DNA of 64,000 nucleotides from Arthrobacter caoxuetaonis (GCF_023921125.1 NZ_CP099467.1:310001-374000); one strand, 5' to 3'; counted from the first letter of the stretch, positions 33,616 to 42,095 are shown. Notes: generated from the sequence alone by a model not told the origin. Numbers and translations: made by a program.

Positions 33616-34167
33616 ATGATGATCACCGGCAAAGCCATCCCCGTGTACGAAGACAGAATGTTCATGCAGGCAGAGGTCCGCGAGGCAGACGCCTCCGACG
33701 CTCCCGTGGCCGCACGCTTTGACGCCATCGGCGAATACCCGGGCTCCGGCGCCGAGGAAGTCATCGACCTGCGCGCCCACGACGGCCGCTTCTACTCCCG
33801 GGTCCCCCAGGCTGTCTTCGACGGCATGACCATGGACTTCGGCCACCACTGGGCGAACCCGGAAGCGGTGGAGAGGATCCTCCGGAACGGACTGGCCGGG
33901 CTCCTGCTGATCGACGGCCAGCTGTGGGAGCCAACCGTGGAACCGGCCCTGTTCGTCACGCCGCGCCGATTCCAGATCACCATCACCCACTCGAGCAACC
34001 CGCACATCCGGGGCTGGGCGCCCTTCACCACCCCGGACTGCTTCAAGCTCACCGAGATGGACGGCGCCCTGGCCTACGCCCGGCAGAAGCAGGGAACCGA
34101 TGAGGTGGACGCACCGTTCCTCGAAGTCCTGGTCCCGGAGGCGTTTCCTCCGCGGCCCGTTGCCTGA
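33616..34167 (+). CDS. Hypothetical protein
   Basis: 183 residues from ATG 33616, placed by the promoter (ATG 33619 is adjacent). Mixed alpha/beta, Phe- and Pro-rich, no signal peptide. Segment ITITHSSNPHIRGWAPFTTPDCF is its most distinctive part. Unknown. Confidence 0.65.
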   Translation: MMITGKAIPVYEDRMFMQAEVREADASDAPVAARFDAIGEYPGSGAEEVIDLRAHDGRFYSRVPQAVFDGMTMDFGHHWANPEAVERILRNGLAGLLLIDGQLWEPTVEPALFVTPRRFQITITHSSNPHIRGWAPFTTPDCFKLTEMDGALAYARQKQGTDEVDAPFLEVLVPEAFPPRPVA

Positions 34168-34183
34168 GGCTCCCGGGCCGGCC

Positions 34184-34216
34184 CTGGAGAGGGATGCCGG
34201 GCAGTCCGCACACATA
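34184..34216 (+). promoter_or_regulatory. CACATA-type promoter (leadered)
   Basis: TGGAGAGG box and CCGCACACAT-like core reading GTCCGCACACATA, with the purine box two bases further upstream than usual; leader of about 45 bases to ATG 34263. Confidence 0.65.
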
Positions 34217-34262
34217 AGGGCTGAGACGAGACACGCAGCGTCGAGACCCACGAAGGGAAGCA

Positions 34263-34550
34263 ATGCCCAGGATTTATGCCTACGAACCGATCGAGAACGC
34301 AGAAGCTGAAGAGCCCGGCGACCGTGTCGTGCTGGCCGTCAGCGAGGAAAGCTTCAAGAGCGGCAGTTACGAAGAGTACGAGGAGGAGGTCCTCCAGGTC
34401 ATGTCCGAGCTTGGCTTCATGGACGTCATGGTCTTCTCGTACCAGCACGAAAGCGTGCCGTACGAAGAGAGCCTGGAGATCCTCAGGAAGGACCCCCGCA
34501 TCGCCTTCGTGACCGACCCCAGTGCAGACCAGAACCAGCCCTCGGAATAG
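34263..34550 (+). CDS. Small acidic protein
   Basis: 95 residues, about 25 percent Glu/Asp. ATG behind GGGAAGC. Contains a run of Glu and Tyr (SYEEYEEEVLQVMSELGF). Single gene ending at a bidirectional terminator. Confidence 0.6.
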   Translation: MPRIYAYEPIENAEAEEPGDRVVLAVSEESFKSGSYEEYEEEVLQVMSELGFMDVMVFSYQHESVPYEESLEILRKDPRIAFVTDPSADQNQPSE

Positions 34551-34564
34551 CGAACGTTGACGAA

Positions 34565-34596
34565 GAAGGCCCCGCCGGGTTTCCGGCGGGGCCTTC
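34565..34596. terminator. Bidirectional hairpin terminator
   Basis: Fourteen-base stem GAAGGCCCCGCCGG / CCGGCGGGGCCTTC with a four-base loop between two convergent genes. Confidence 0.85.
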
Positions 34597-34614
34597 AGTG
34601 CAGTCGGACGGTTG

Positions 34615-35067
34615 CTACGACTCCGGAGCAGCCAGGTTGGTTGCCTTGCCGCGGACCGTGTCGACGGCGTCCCGGATCCGGTCCGGTGAAGGGTTCGTGC
34701 CGGCGTTCACGGAGATGAAGATGCCCTCGTCCGGTTCGGCTTCCACGGCTACGACGGTGGTGCCGTCCTCGAGTTCGCCGATTACCAGTTCCCGGGTCAT
34801 GTCCTCCCGCCAGTACCGCAGGGCACCGTCGTTGACCGGGTAGTCGCCGTTGTAGGGTTCCAGGATTCCGTCGACTCCGGCCTCGTACAGGGATGCCGGG
34901 TAGGCACGGTCTTCCTCGTCCCACCAGGTCAGGTCGTGGCCTGCCGTTGCCGAGGTGGTGAGTGGTTCAACTCCGGTCGGTTCGCTCTGGGTCTTGGCAG
35001 CGAACTGCCCGCCGTTGCCGGCCTGGCCGACGTCCTTCTTGCGCTGGGTGCTGGGTGTGCTCGTCAT
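34615..35067 (-). CDS. GGQF-tagged protein
   Basis: 150 residues from ATG 35067. N-terminal tag GQAGNGGQFAAKTQSEPTGV, closely matching the other tagged proteins. After it an acidic, Trp/Tyr-containing domain (HDLTWWDEEDRAYPASLY...) with beta strands (VIGELEDGTTVVAVEAEPDEGIF). No enzyme motif. Its start signal is the CACACAG type, as for the other independently started tagged genes. Confidence 0.7.
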   Translation of the reverse strand: MTSTPSTQRKKDVGQAGNGGQFAAKTQSEPTGVEPLTTSATAGHDLTWWDEEDRAYPASLYEAGVDGILEPYNGDYPVNDGALRYWREDMTRELVIGELEDGTTVVAVEAEPDEGIFISVNAGTNPSPDRIRDAVDTVRGKATNLAAPES

Positions 35068-35083
35068 GCCCTCCTGTGTGCGG
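35068..35083 (-). promoter_or_regulatory. CACACAG-type start signal
   Basis: On the minus strand CCGCACACAG, GAGGGC, then ATG 35067. No GAGAG box at the -35 position. Confidence 0.7.
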
Positions 35084-35148
35084 CAGCTGCCTTTGTCGCC
35101 GAAACGGGTCCGGACAGGACTATTAGCCCTCTTCGGTACCGAGTCAGG

Positions 35149-35559
35149 TTATTTGTTCCGGCTGCGTTCCAGGGCCTCGTCGAAGGCCTTCTCGAAGTCG
35201 ATGCGCTCACGGACGGTCCTGGGCCTGACATCGGGGTGCATGAGGCAGGCGATGGTCTTGTCCCGGAGCATGGCCCCGCACAGGCAATTCCTGTCGGCTG
35301 ACTCGAAGGCTTCGAGGTGGGCGATCAATGCCAGGACCGCCGCCGGGTCTGCTGCAGCAATGAATGCGGCAACGTTCCGGCCGTAGTCATCGAAGCGGGT
35401 GCTGACCTTGCAGATGTCGGCGAACTGGCCGCGGCCGCCGGCTTCCACTACGATCGGGTCGCCGTGGACGTTGGGCCACACTTCCCAGTTCCGGGCCGGC
35501 ACAGCCTCTGCAGCGGTCTTCAGCTGCTGCAGGTCCGGTCCGGCCGGTTCGGCGCCCAT
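35149..35559 (-). CDS. Ead/Ea22-like phage-type protein
   Basis: 136 residues from ATG 35559. The segment GRGQFADICKVSTRFDDYGRNVAAFIAAADPAAVLALIAHLE resembles the ending common to lambda Ea22/Ead-like proteins (..A.fIAAA.P.tVlaLia.LE), whose role is not settled. Contains CLCGAM. Start overlaps the upstream stop (TGATG). Last gene of the minus-strand operon. Confidence 0.65.
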   Translation of the reverse strand: MGAEPAGPDLQQLKTAAEAVPARNWEVWPNVHGDPIVVEAGGRGQFADICKVSTRFDDYGRNVAAFIAAADPAAVLALIAHLEAFESADRNCLCGAMLRDKTIACLMHPDVRPRTVRERIDFEKAFDEALERSRNK

Positions 35560-36041
35560 CAGTTCTGCCCCTCTGCAAGGGGGAGTTCCGCCGCTGCCTG
35601 GACCATGCGGAAGCTGGCGTCCCCGGCCTGGACCAGCTTCACCTCGATGACGCCGGAGGCACCCTCAACGACGAAGGTTTCGCTTGCACTGCTGGACGCA
35701 TTCCGGATGGCTCGGGCCATGGCATCGGCTTCGTCGTCACTGACGGTGACCCCGTATGTGTTTTCTGCCCAATCCTGGACGATGCCACTATGCCCTGCGT
35801 CCGGTTCCGGATTCTCCTGCCATTCCTGAAGGAAGGAGATTCCCCCGGCGATGAACGCCCCGGCCAGTCCCAGGCACCCGATGCTGACCAGCAGCCGCTT
35901 GGATTTGTACCAGCCCTTCTCACCGAAGGGGAAGACGGCCACGGCGGCAATCACCGGAAGGAGGGCCACGGCAAATGCCAACAAGGCAATGAACAATCCA
36001 TCCCTTGCGGACAAGTCGATGACGAGAAGGTCTGGGGTCAT
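35559..36041 (-). CDS. Membrane protein with extracytoplasmic C-terminal domain
   Basis: 160 residues from ATG 36041. Two transmembrane segments (about 14-38 and 46-66) and then a soluble, acidic domain (about 75-155: ENTYGVTVSDDEADAMARAI). Coupled to genes on both sides by ATGA and TGATG. No family recognised. Confidence 0.65.
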   Translation of the reverse strand: MTPDLLVIDLSARDGLFIALLAFAVALLPVIAAVAVFPFGEKGWYKSKRLLVSIGCLGLAGAFIAGGISFLQEWQENPEPDAGHSGIVQDWAENTYGVTVSDDEADAMARAIRNASSSASETFVVEGASGVIEVKLVQAGDASFRMVQAAAELPLAEGQN

Positions 36042-36574
36042 GACGTCTCCTTCGTGGCGGCAGGCACCCACACGACGGTCAGGTCTCCGTAGTAGAGGGC
36101 TGCGGCACCGGTGGGGATCATGCCAGCCGCGTCCTGGTCGGGGTTCAGGCCTTCGAAGCCGCCGCGGACACGCCTCAGGACGTTCGGCCAGTGCGGGTTC
36201 GCCCAGGGGCGCACAGCCCGCACGAGGGTCCCGTACGGGAGGCTGTCGAGGTCGCTGCCGGCCAGTGTGGCCTGCTCCATGGCGTCGAGGCGTCCGCGGT
36301 GGTCGGCGCCGCCGTCCCACAGGACCACGACCCGGTGCCCCATGCCGGGAACGGAATCCGAGGGTATGCCTTCAGTCCCGCTCCAGCCGGGCAGCATTTC
36401 CGTCCACCCGGTCCCGTAGCGCAGGAGGACATCGGGGCACTCATCGGTGTCCGAGGAGAAGACCGCTACGAGGGACCCGGAAGCAAGTGCCTCGGCGTCA
36501 GCTGCCGTGGCCAGCTCACGTACGGCGTCAGCGTCGGTTGCGGCGTTGCAGGTCGCCCGCTCTTTGTGGTTCAT
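36038..36574 (-). CDS. Hypothetical protein
   Basis: 178 residues. Cytoplasmic-looking, Ala/Asp-rich at the N-terminus with Trp/Gly-rich strands later (YGTGWTEMLPGWSG, LYYGDLTVVWVPA). ATGA overlap with the membrane protein gene. Unknown. Confidence 0.65.
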   Translation of the reverse strand: MNHKERATCNAATDADAVRELATAADAEALASGSLVAVFSSDTDECPDVLLRYGTGWTEMLPGWSGTEGIPSDSVPGMGHRVVVLWDGGADHRGRLDAMEQATLAGSDLDSLPYGTLVRAVRPWANPHWPNVLRRVRGGFEGLNPDQDAAGMIPTGAAALYYGDLTVVWVPAATKETS

Positions 36575-36587
36575 AGTCGGCCCTGCG

Positions 36588-36902
36588 CTAGAAGGTTACA
36601 GCCGGGTTGGCGTGGTAGTCGGCCCAGAAGCCGTGGGTGCCGTCGTCCCGCAGGGCAATCATTTCGATGCCCTTGCCCCGGCCCTCGGCCTTAACGAAAA
36701 TCCGTTCGATGGCTGCGGTTCCCCGCTCAGCTCCGGGGTACCGCTGGCCTGCGTGATAGACGCGCTGGCCGACAGAGAAACCGCCGGCTTCGGTTACTTC
36801 GGTATATCCGGAGTCGAGGAGGCTGGCAGCATGCTCATCGGCACGGGACTGTACGGATGCTGCCTCAGCTGCGGCGGTCAGGGAATCTTCAGGGGTCGTC
36901 AT
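36588..36902 (-). CDS. Hypothetical protein
   Basis: 104 residues from ATG 36902, six bases after a minus-strand CACATA box. Helical Ala/Glu-rich first 45 residues, then FSVGQRVYHAGQRYPGAERGTAAIERIFV, a small beta-barrel-like stretch as in Tudor/KOW modules. First gene of the minus-strand operon 36902 to 35149. Confidence 0.65.
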   Translation of the reverse strand: MTTPEDSLTAAAEAASVQSRADEHAASLLDSGYTEVTEAGGFSVGQRVYHAGQRYPGAERGTAAIERIFVKAEGRGKGIEMIALRDDGTHGFWADYHANPAVTF

Positions 36903-36908
36903 AGTCCC

Positions 36909-36939
36909 TATGTGTGCGGACCCGGCCATGGCTCTCACC
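36909..36939 (-). promoter_or_regulatory. GAGAG/CACATA promoter (leaderless, minus strand)
   Basis: On the minus strand GGTGAGAG, 12 bases, CCGCACACATA, six bases, then ATG 36902. Confidence 0.85.
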
Positions 36940-36959
36940 ACCGGCTCCGGAAGGGCGGC

Positions 36960-36990
36960 GGGGAGACGGCACCCCCTGTCCGCACACATA
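36960..36990 (+). promoter_or_regulatory. GAGAG/CACATA promoter (leaderless)
   Basis: GGGGAGAC, 12 bases, CCGCACACATA, six bases, then ATG 36997. Divergent from the minus-strand copy 20 bases away. Confidence 0.85.
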
Positions 36991-36996
36991 GGTGCC

Positions 36997-37395
36997 ATGA
37001 CGACAAACCAGTTCCCCGAGAACCTGCCGGCACCTGACGAATTCACCCGCTTCCTCATGGAGGCACTGGCAGGGCACGGGCTCCCGGCCGATGACCGGAT
37101 CCGCCTCGCCGTCGGCGAAGCCCGGATGCGCACCCGCGAACAGGAGATTGAACGCTGGATCAAGGCAGCCCATGAGCGGAGCACTGCCGACGGATCAGCC
37201 CTCATCGCTGCCCTGGATGAGCGGGAGTGCTCCCCGACCCTGGATGAGTACCGGGCCATGGAGGGGGCCGACTCCAACATCTTCTGGCGCCTTGATACCG
37301 GGGACCACCAGAACCTGCTCGATGAAGCTATGGAACAGGTCGACGGCCTGAAGGAAGCGCTGCGCCAGGTCACCGGCCAGGACGGCTCCCGGTGA
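36997..37395 (+). CDS. Hypothetical protein
   Basis: 132 residues, acidic and almost entirely helical, with regular charged heptads (about 40-70 and 105-125). Leaderless. Its last codons carry the -35-like box of the next promoter. Confidence 0.6.
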   Translation: MTTNQFPENLPAPDEFTRFLMEALAGHGLPADDRIRLAVGEARMRTREQEIERWIKAAHERSTADGSALIAALDERECSPTLDEYRAMEGADSNIFWRLDTGDHQNLLDEAMEQVDGLKEALRQVTGQDGSR

Positions 37396-37421
37396 GCGGA
37401 ACAGCCCTGTCCGCACACATA
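37391..37421 (+). promoter_or_regulatory. GAGAG/CACATA promoter (leadered)
   Basis: GGTGAGCG, 12 bases, CCGCACACATA; leader of about 48 bases to ATG 37470 behind GAAGGA. Confidence 0.8.
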
Positions 37422-37469
37422 GGGAATGCGGCCGACCGGTCCGCGCCAACGCCGAATGAAGGACCACCC

Positions 37470-38084
37470 ATGACAACTGTGACCCGGGAGAATGTCCGCC
37501 TCCAGCTGCAGGACGTGTACACGAACAACCCCGAACCGGTCTTCTGCACGTACAGCGGCACCCTGGTGTGGGACACCGCAGCCCGCACCCTGGACCTTGT
37601 CGACCCCGGAACCGGCGAACTCATTATCCGGCTCAGTAAAGAACCCGGCGACGTCGGCGGCAGCGGCATCCTCCTCAAGGACGTCCCCTACCCCACCCGC
37701 ATGCGCGGAGTCATCCCTGAAGCGGCCGGCGCCCTGAACAGCCTCATGGCCATCGGCGCCGTCGAACGCCACCCCCGGATCGTCTTCAACGGACGGCACA
37801 GTGTCGTGGAACCGGCAGCTGACCTTGGTGCCGCAGCCCAGGAAGCGCAGACCCGGACGGCCACAGTGACCCTCTTCAAGGACAGCGGAAAGTACTCCGT
37901 GCAGGAGGCGTGGAGGCTGCCCGTCAGGGCCGTCACTGCCGCCGACATGATCTTCAGCCCCGACTTCCGCCGCATCGGAAACGGCGGGGTCCTCGTTGAC
38001 GCCAACGCCGCACCGGAGTGCCCGGAGGCTGAGAACTGGGGCGTCCCGCAGCTGCTCACCTCCATCGAAGGAGCCCGGGCATGA
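37470..38084 (+). CDS. Hypothetical protein
   Basis: 204 residues. Beta-rich with many Thr/Val strands (VFCTYSGTLVWDTAARTLDLVDPGTGELIIRLSK). No membrane segment. ATGA-coupled to the next gene. Unknown. Confidence 0.6.
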   Translation: MTTVTRENVRLQLQDVYTNNPEPVFCTYSGTLVWDTAARTLDLVDPGTGELIIRLSKEPGDVGGSGILLKDVPYPTRMRGVIPEAAGALNSLMAIGAVERHPRIVFNGRHSVVEPAADLGAAAQEAQTRTATVTLFKDSGKYSVQEAWRLPVRAVTAADMIFSPDFRRIGNGGVLVDANAAPECPEAENWGVPQLLTSIEGARA

Positions 38085-38323
38085 GCGGGTTCATCAAGTT
38101 CGGCACGTTCCTCGTCTCGACCCGCGCCGTAACGGCCATCAAAGCTCATCCGGGACAGGGACGCGTCGTTGTGCACTGCTCCATCAACCGGCCCCAGATC
38201 TTCGTCCTGGAGTGCGGGCCCGGAGAGGAAGAGTGGACCGCGGACGACATTGCGCGCCGGATCCATCTGGACGCGGCCGTCCTGAACCTCACCTCCATGC
38301 TGAATCCCGACTATGAGGAGTGA
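38081..38323 (+). CDS. Small hypothetical protein
   Basis: 80 residues; FIKFGTFLVSTRAVTAIKAHPG at the N-terminus is a beta-hairpin pattern. Coupled to 37470. Confidence 0.6.
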   Translation: MSGFIKFGTFLVSTRAVTAIKAHPGQGRVVVHCSINRPQIFVLECGPGEEEWTADDIARRIHLDAAVLNLTSMLNPDYEE

Positions 38324-38374
38324 CATCCGGCGCACACCACCGACCACAGACCCGCACCACCCTGAAGGACACCC

Positions 38375-38710
38375 ATGACATTCACCGCCGTCGCGCTCAC
38401 TGCCGCACTCATCCTTGCCGTCGCTTTCCTCCTGAAGGCGGCCGCTGCCCATGAAGCCTCATGGTTCGCCTCCGTCCTGAACGCCACTGAGGAAGAACTC
38501 ATCGAAAGGGGCGTTGACCGGCTCAGGACGGACTGCCGCCGCATGCACGACATCCTGGACTCGATCGACAAGCTTGGCGGTGCCAGCCGGTCCCGGGTGA
38601 CCCGCCCGCTGGCTTCCGAGCAGCTGGACAGGCTCCACCGGGCTATGACTGAAGCTTCGCGTGCCCGTTTCGAGGCCATGCAGCGGGTCAGCCGGAAGAC
38701 AGGATTCTAG
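38375..38710 (+). CDS. Membrane-anchored helical protein
   Basis: 111 residues, ATG behind GAAGGA. N-terminal transmembrane helix (3-24) then a charged cytoplasmic helical region with many Arg and Glu. GTG of the next gene follows after two bases. Confidence 0.6.
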   Translation: MTFTAVALTAALILAVAFLLKAAAAHEASWFASVLNATEEELIERGVDRLRTDCRRMHDILDSIDKLGGASRSRVTRPLASEQLDRLHRAMTEASRARFEAMQRVSRKTGF

Positions 38711-38712
38711 CC

Positions 38713-39126
38713 GTGTTCGCTTCACGCCGTGTCCGCGCCGAACGCCGGGCAATGAAGGATGAGGCGGCCCGTGCTGCCGCGGCCGCCGAACCAAAATACG
38801 AGATCATCAACGTCCACAGCGGCGAGGTGCTCCAGCAGGTGTCAGGCGCCCGGGCCGCGCAGTCCGCCCAGGAAGACTGGTACAGCATCTGGCTCAATGA
38901 GATGGGGCCGCGGACAACGATCCGGCCTGTGCCCTCCGGCATTCCGGACAGCTGCGACACCATTGACGCGCTCATCCTGCAGGAGATCCCCGAACGCCAG
39001 CAGGATGCGTACGCAAGGGCCCTGCGCCTGATCATCATGCAGCGGACGCCCTTGGAGGAGCTGCTTTGGGTGGCGGAGGGAAGTCCTACCGGGACGGCAC
39101 ACGGCGGGGTGCGGACCGAAGCGTAA
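38713..39126 (+). CDS. Hypothetical protein
   Basis: 137 residues from GTG 38713. Basic/Ala-rich helix (about 3-27) followed by a mixed domain with Trp (EDWYSIWLNEMG). Unknown; fourth gene of the 37470 unit. Confidence 0.55.
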   Translation: MFASRRVRAERRAMKDEAARAAAAAEPKYEIINVHSGEVLQQVSGARAAQSAQEDWYSIWLNEMGPRTTIRPVPSGIPDSCDTIDALILQEIPERQQDAYARALRLIIMQRTPLEELLWVAEGSPTGTAHGGVRTEA

Positions 39127-39188
39127 TCCGGTGTCCCCGGGGGCCGGTACGGTTGGGGTGACCACTACAGCAATCCCTTGGGGGGACC

Positions 39189-39671
39189 ATGAGGAAATTT
39201 GCGGCCGTACCGGCCCTTGCCCTGCTTCTTGTCACCGGCTGCTCTGCCTTCGAACAGGCACCGCCGCCGGCGGAAGCTGAACCGGCAACAGCGTCGCCCA
39301 CCGCGGCTGCCGTGACGATGCTGACGAAGAAGGAGGCCTGCGTTGAGCTCTTCGGCCTGGCACAGGACGGACCCCTCTTCGAGACGATCGAACTGCTCTC
39401 CTCCTCCGCCCAGGCGGCCGGTGCAGGGGAACCTGCAGACCCGAACTTCCCCGACGACGCGGTCCGGCTGCACGATGAGCTGGCCGAAATCCAGCGCCAG
39501 GCACCGGATGACATTGTGCCGCTGCTGGAGGACTTCCGCGGACCGCTGGATGAAATCACCTCCCTGCTTGACGGCACCCACACAGGTGAGAGCGCCGACA
39601 TCGACGCGTTCAAGGTTGCCGGAGCGGAACTACTCAACACCTGCGCCGTCTACGACCAGAGCGGTCTGTAA
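39189..39671 (+). CDS. Secreted lipoprotein
   Basis: 160 residues. Signal peptide with lipobox LVTGC (Cys about 19) followed by Glu/Ala/Pro and then a helical exported domain (about 45-160) with two further Cys (about 55 and 153). Preceded by GGGGGGACC, the same strong ribosome site as 18521. No CACATA promoter. Function unknown. Confidence 0.75.
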   Translation: MRKFAAVPALALLLVTGCSAFEQAPPPAEAEPATASPTAAAVTMLTKKEACVELFGLAQDGPLFETIELLSSSAQAAGAGEPADPNFPDDAVRLHDELAEIQRQAPDDIVPLLEDFRGPLDEITSLLDGTHTGESADIDAFKVAGAELLNTCAVYDQSGL

Positions 39672-39676
39672 CAGGC

Positions 39677-39707
39677 GGGGAGCGCACCGCACCGCTCCGC
39701 ACACATA
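39677..39707 (+). promoter_or_regulatory. GAGAG/CACATA promoter (leaderless)
   Basis: GGGGAGCG, 12 bases, CCGCACACATA, five bases (GGAGC), then ATG 39713. Confidence 0.75.
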
Positions 39708-39712
39708 GGAGC

Positions 39713-39865
39713 ATGAGCACGCAGCCTCCAGCTTCCAGTGAACCCCGCGAAGACCCTGGGGCTGGCGATCCCCACGCAGGCCGTGAAGGTGCGCTCCAGG
39801 AGATGATCCGCACCGCCCGCCGCGTAACGCTGATGGGCGGCACCACCACCGGGGTCCAGGCGTGA
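39713..39865 (+). CDS. Small protein
   Basis: 50 residues (starts MSTQPPASSEPRED, ends GGTTTGVQA). Disordered-looking first half and a short basic helix (MIRTARRVTLM). Leaderless and overlapping the next gene by GTGA, which is the main support for its being real. Confidence 0.5.
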   Translation: MSTQPPASSEPREDPGAGDPHAGREGALQEMIRTARRVTLMGGTTTGVQA

Positions 39866-40320
39866 GCGGCCTGAACCCCTTCGGGCAAGCGATCCTCCGC
39901 ATCGAAGCCGAACGCATGGAGCAGGCCCGCGCTGCAGTCGGCGCCGGCTGGACACCCGAACACCATCCCGGCCTCTGCTGCCCGGGACCCGAAGCATCAC
40001 AGCCCCGGCGCCCCACCCCGAACCCCGGGTACGCTGCCGTGCGCCGTCGTGCCGCCGAAGCCCGGGTCCTGAGCCTCGCCTCCCGCCTTGCCCGGCTCCC
40101 GGAGCCAGGGGAAGGAAGCGGCACGGGCCACGGGGAGATCAACATCCCGTTCAGTCGCCGGGAGAATGCAACTGCGGCCGCCGTCGCGCGAGCCGCTGAG
40201 ATCACAGACCTGCGGGCCCGGCTCCGCCATGCCAGGGACCGTGCAGCGTACTGGGCTGAGCGGGAGAAATACGCCGCCGGCCTCCTCCGGGAAGAAACAC
40301 GGGACCGTCCGCACACATAG
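39862..40320 (+). CDS. Basic hypothetical protein
   Basis: 152 residues from GTG 39862. Very Arg/Ala-rich helices, with HHPGLCCPG at about 35. The stop codon TAG is the TAG of the downstream CACATAG motif, so gene end and promoter share bases. Unknown function, possibly nucleic-acid binding. Confidence 0.55.
   Translation: MSGLNPFGQAILRIEAERMEQARAAVGAGWTPEHHPGLCCPGPEASQPRRPTPNPGYAAVRRRAAEARVLSLASRLARLPEPGEGSGTGHGEINIPFSRRENATAAAVARAAEITDLRARLRHARDRAAYWAEREKYAAGLLREETRDRPHT
40289..40319 (+). promoter_or_regulatory. CACATA-type promoter inside a coding end
   Basis: GGGAAGAA (weak purine box), 12 bases, CCGCACACATA; leader of about 45 bases to ATG 40364. Embedded in codons of the upstream gene, whose stop it provides. 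Confidence 0.65.
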
Positions 40321-40363
40321 GAGGCGACGCGGGCACCAGTCCGCGGCGGAACCCGGAGGACCC

Positions 40364-40543
40364 ATGGAACCTGCCCTGCTTGCCCAGCTGAACTCCCTGG
40401 CGCAGAACCTGACGGCCGAGAAGGACCGGAAGTACAAGGAGGACTGGGAGCTTGGCTACGACGCCGGTATGGCCGCTGCCGGCCGCCTCCTTGCGGACCT
40501 GCTGTCCTCCCCCGTGCTGAACACGACGGAAGGAAAATCCTGA
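40364..40543 (+). CDS. Small hypothetical protein
   Basis: 59 residues, ATG behind CGGAGGACC. Helical and charged (KDRKYKEDWELGYDAGMAAAGRLLADLL), of the type seen in small phage or plasmid proteins. Overlaps the next start (TGATG). Confidence 0.55.
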   Translation: MEPALLAQLNSLAQNLTAEKDRKYKEDWELGYDAGMAAAGRLLADLLSSPVLNTTEGKS

Positions 40544-40773
40544 TGGCTATCCAGGAAGAGACCGGTCCGGTCCTCGTCACCGTGTACTGCGACTCCTGCG
40601 GCAACGAAGAGACCCACGACTATCTGGTCCCTGCCGGAATGGACAGCATCGCCGTCGCGCGCCGCGTCCTCGCAGAAAACCATGGCTGGGTAACCGGTGT
40701 CCGGGACTACTGCCCCGACTGTGACACTTACCCGGCCGCAGCCCCTACCGAAAGTGCTTTAAGTGAGCTCTAA
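40543..40773 (+). CDS. Small zinc-ribbon protein
   Basis: 76 residues with two Cys pairs, YCDSCGNEE (about 15-23) and DYCPDCDTY (about 55-63), a four-cysteine zinc ribbon. Overlaps the LysM/CAP gene by 11 bases. Binding partner unknown. Confidence 0.65.
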   Translation: MAIQEETGPVLVTVYCDSCGNEETHDYLVPAGMDSIAVARRVLAENHGWVTGVRDYCPDCDTYPAAAPTESALSEL

Positions 40774-42043
40774 CCCTGGCCGTCCGGCAGTACGCCGTGC
40801 GCGCATCATTTCCATGACAGCCCTTGCCCCGATAGTGCTGGCCGCCTGCTCAGGTCCGGCCGCAGCCCCCGACCGGGAGACCCTCGCCCCGACCGCCCCG
40901 TTCTCAAAGAACGTCGGCACCGTGGAGAAGACCTACCCGAAATCGAAGGGCACCGTGGACCAGGCCTACCCGAAGTCCAAGGGCACACTCGAGGACACCG
41001 GGGCAAAGAAGCCGGCTCACACCGATCCGACAACCGTCCCGAAGGGCGAAGCGACCGAACCGGCGCCGGCCGTCGCAGAGACCGTCTCCTTCTCCTCCCA
41101 CCGGGCGGTCCATATCGTCCAGCCCGGTGACACGCTTGAGTCGATCGCACTGGACAACGGCTGGGGCGCCTGGCCCGAGGTCGCCGCCTACAACAACATC
41201 AGGGCACCCTATGTCCTCTTCGAAGGCCAGCGCATCTCCCAGCCCGTCGCCGCTGCCGCGTCCATCCTGCCCGCAGGGCTGACCCTGACGCCTGCCGGGG
41301 TCGAGGAAGCGGAAGCGGCCCCTGATCCCGCCGAGGCACCGGAGCCGGAACAGCAGGATGAACAGCCCGCCCCGGTTGAGCCTCCCGCCAAGGACAGCCC
41401 GGCACAGGTTGAGCCTTCCCCGGCCGCCGGCACTGAGCAGGACCAGGAGCAGTACGCCGCGGAGCCGGAGGTTCCCGCCGTCGTGGAAACACCCGCTGTG
41501 GAAACACCTGTCGTGTCGGAGCCTGTCGCTGAAGAGCCTGCCGTCCAGACTCCTGCACCGGAAGAGCCTGCCGTGGAAGTTCCCGCCGTCCAGGGGCCCA
41601 TCGCCGCACCGCCGGAAGCGCCCGCCGACAAGACACCGGCACCGGGGTCGACCGCCTTCGCGCAGCGTTCCCTGGAACTGATCAACGAGTACCGGGCCGA
41701 GAACGGTGTCCACGCCCTCACCTACGATCCGGCACTGGAAGCCCTCGCCGTGACCTGGGCTGCCTCCCAGAAGGAAGCGATCGACGCGTACGGGTGGGAA
41801 GGCATCGCCCACAACCCGAACCTCGCCTCCGAACTGCCTGCAGGGTGGTCCAACTATGCGGAGAACATCGCGGTGAACTACACGCCCGAAGCGATGATGC
41901 AGTGGTGGAAGAATTCCCCGGCCCACAACGCAGCCATGCTCTCCCCGGCACTGGATTCCTTCGGGTTTGGATCCGCGGAACTGGATCCCGAATCGTGGCT
42001 GGCCAACAACCACGTCGGCGTCCAGGTCTTCGCCCGGTACTGA
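40763..42043 (+). CDS. LysM- and CAP-domain surface lipoprotein
   Basis: 426 residues from GTG 40763. Lipobox VLAACS (Cys about 29); two near-identical KTYPKSKGTV/QAYPKSKGTL units (about 55-78); LysM domain (HIVQPGDTLESIALDNGWGAWPEVAAYNNI, about 115-160) for peptidoglycan binding; a long Pro/Glu/Val linker (about 170-295); and a C-terminal CAP/SCP domain (SLELINEYRAENGVHALTYDPAL...HNPNLASELPAGWSNYAENIA..WWKNSPAHNAAML) with the usual His/Glu cavity residues. Probably a wall-associated protein acting at the cell surface, perhaps during mating. Terminator follows. Confidence 0.9.
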   Translation: MSSNPGRPAVRRARIISMTALAPIVLAACSGPAAAPDRETLAPTAPFSKNVGTVEKTYPKSKGTVDQAYPKSKGTLEDTGAKKPAHTDPTTVPKGEATEPAPAVAETVSFSSHRAVHIVQPGDTLESIALDNGWGAWPEVAAYNNIRAPYVLFEGQRISQPVAAAASILPAGLTLTPAGVEEAEAAPDPAEAPEPEQQDEQPAPVEPPAKDSPAQVEPSPAAGTEQDQEQYAAEPEVPAVVETPAVETPVVSEPVAEEPAVQTPAPEEPAVEVPAVQGPIAAPPEAPADKTPAPGSTAFAQRSLELINEYRAENGVHALTYDPALEALAVTWAASQKEAIDAYGWEGIAHNPNLASELPAGWSNYAENIAVNYTPEAMMQWWKNSPAHNAAMLSPALDSFGFGSAELDPESWLANNHVGVQVFARY

Positions 42044-42056
42044 TACCGGACATGAA

Positions 42057-42088
42057 AATGCCCCCGCCCTGAACTGGGCGGGGGCATT
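42057..42088. terminator. Strong hairpin terminator
   Basis: Thirteen-base stem AATGCCCCCGCCC / GGGCGGGGGCATT with a six-base loop, between the CAP-domain gene and the convergent small gene at 42096. Confidence 0.85.
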
Positions 42089-42095
42089 GCCGGGT

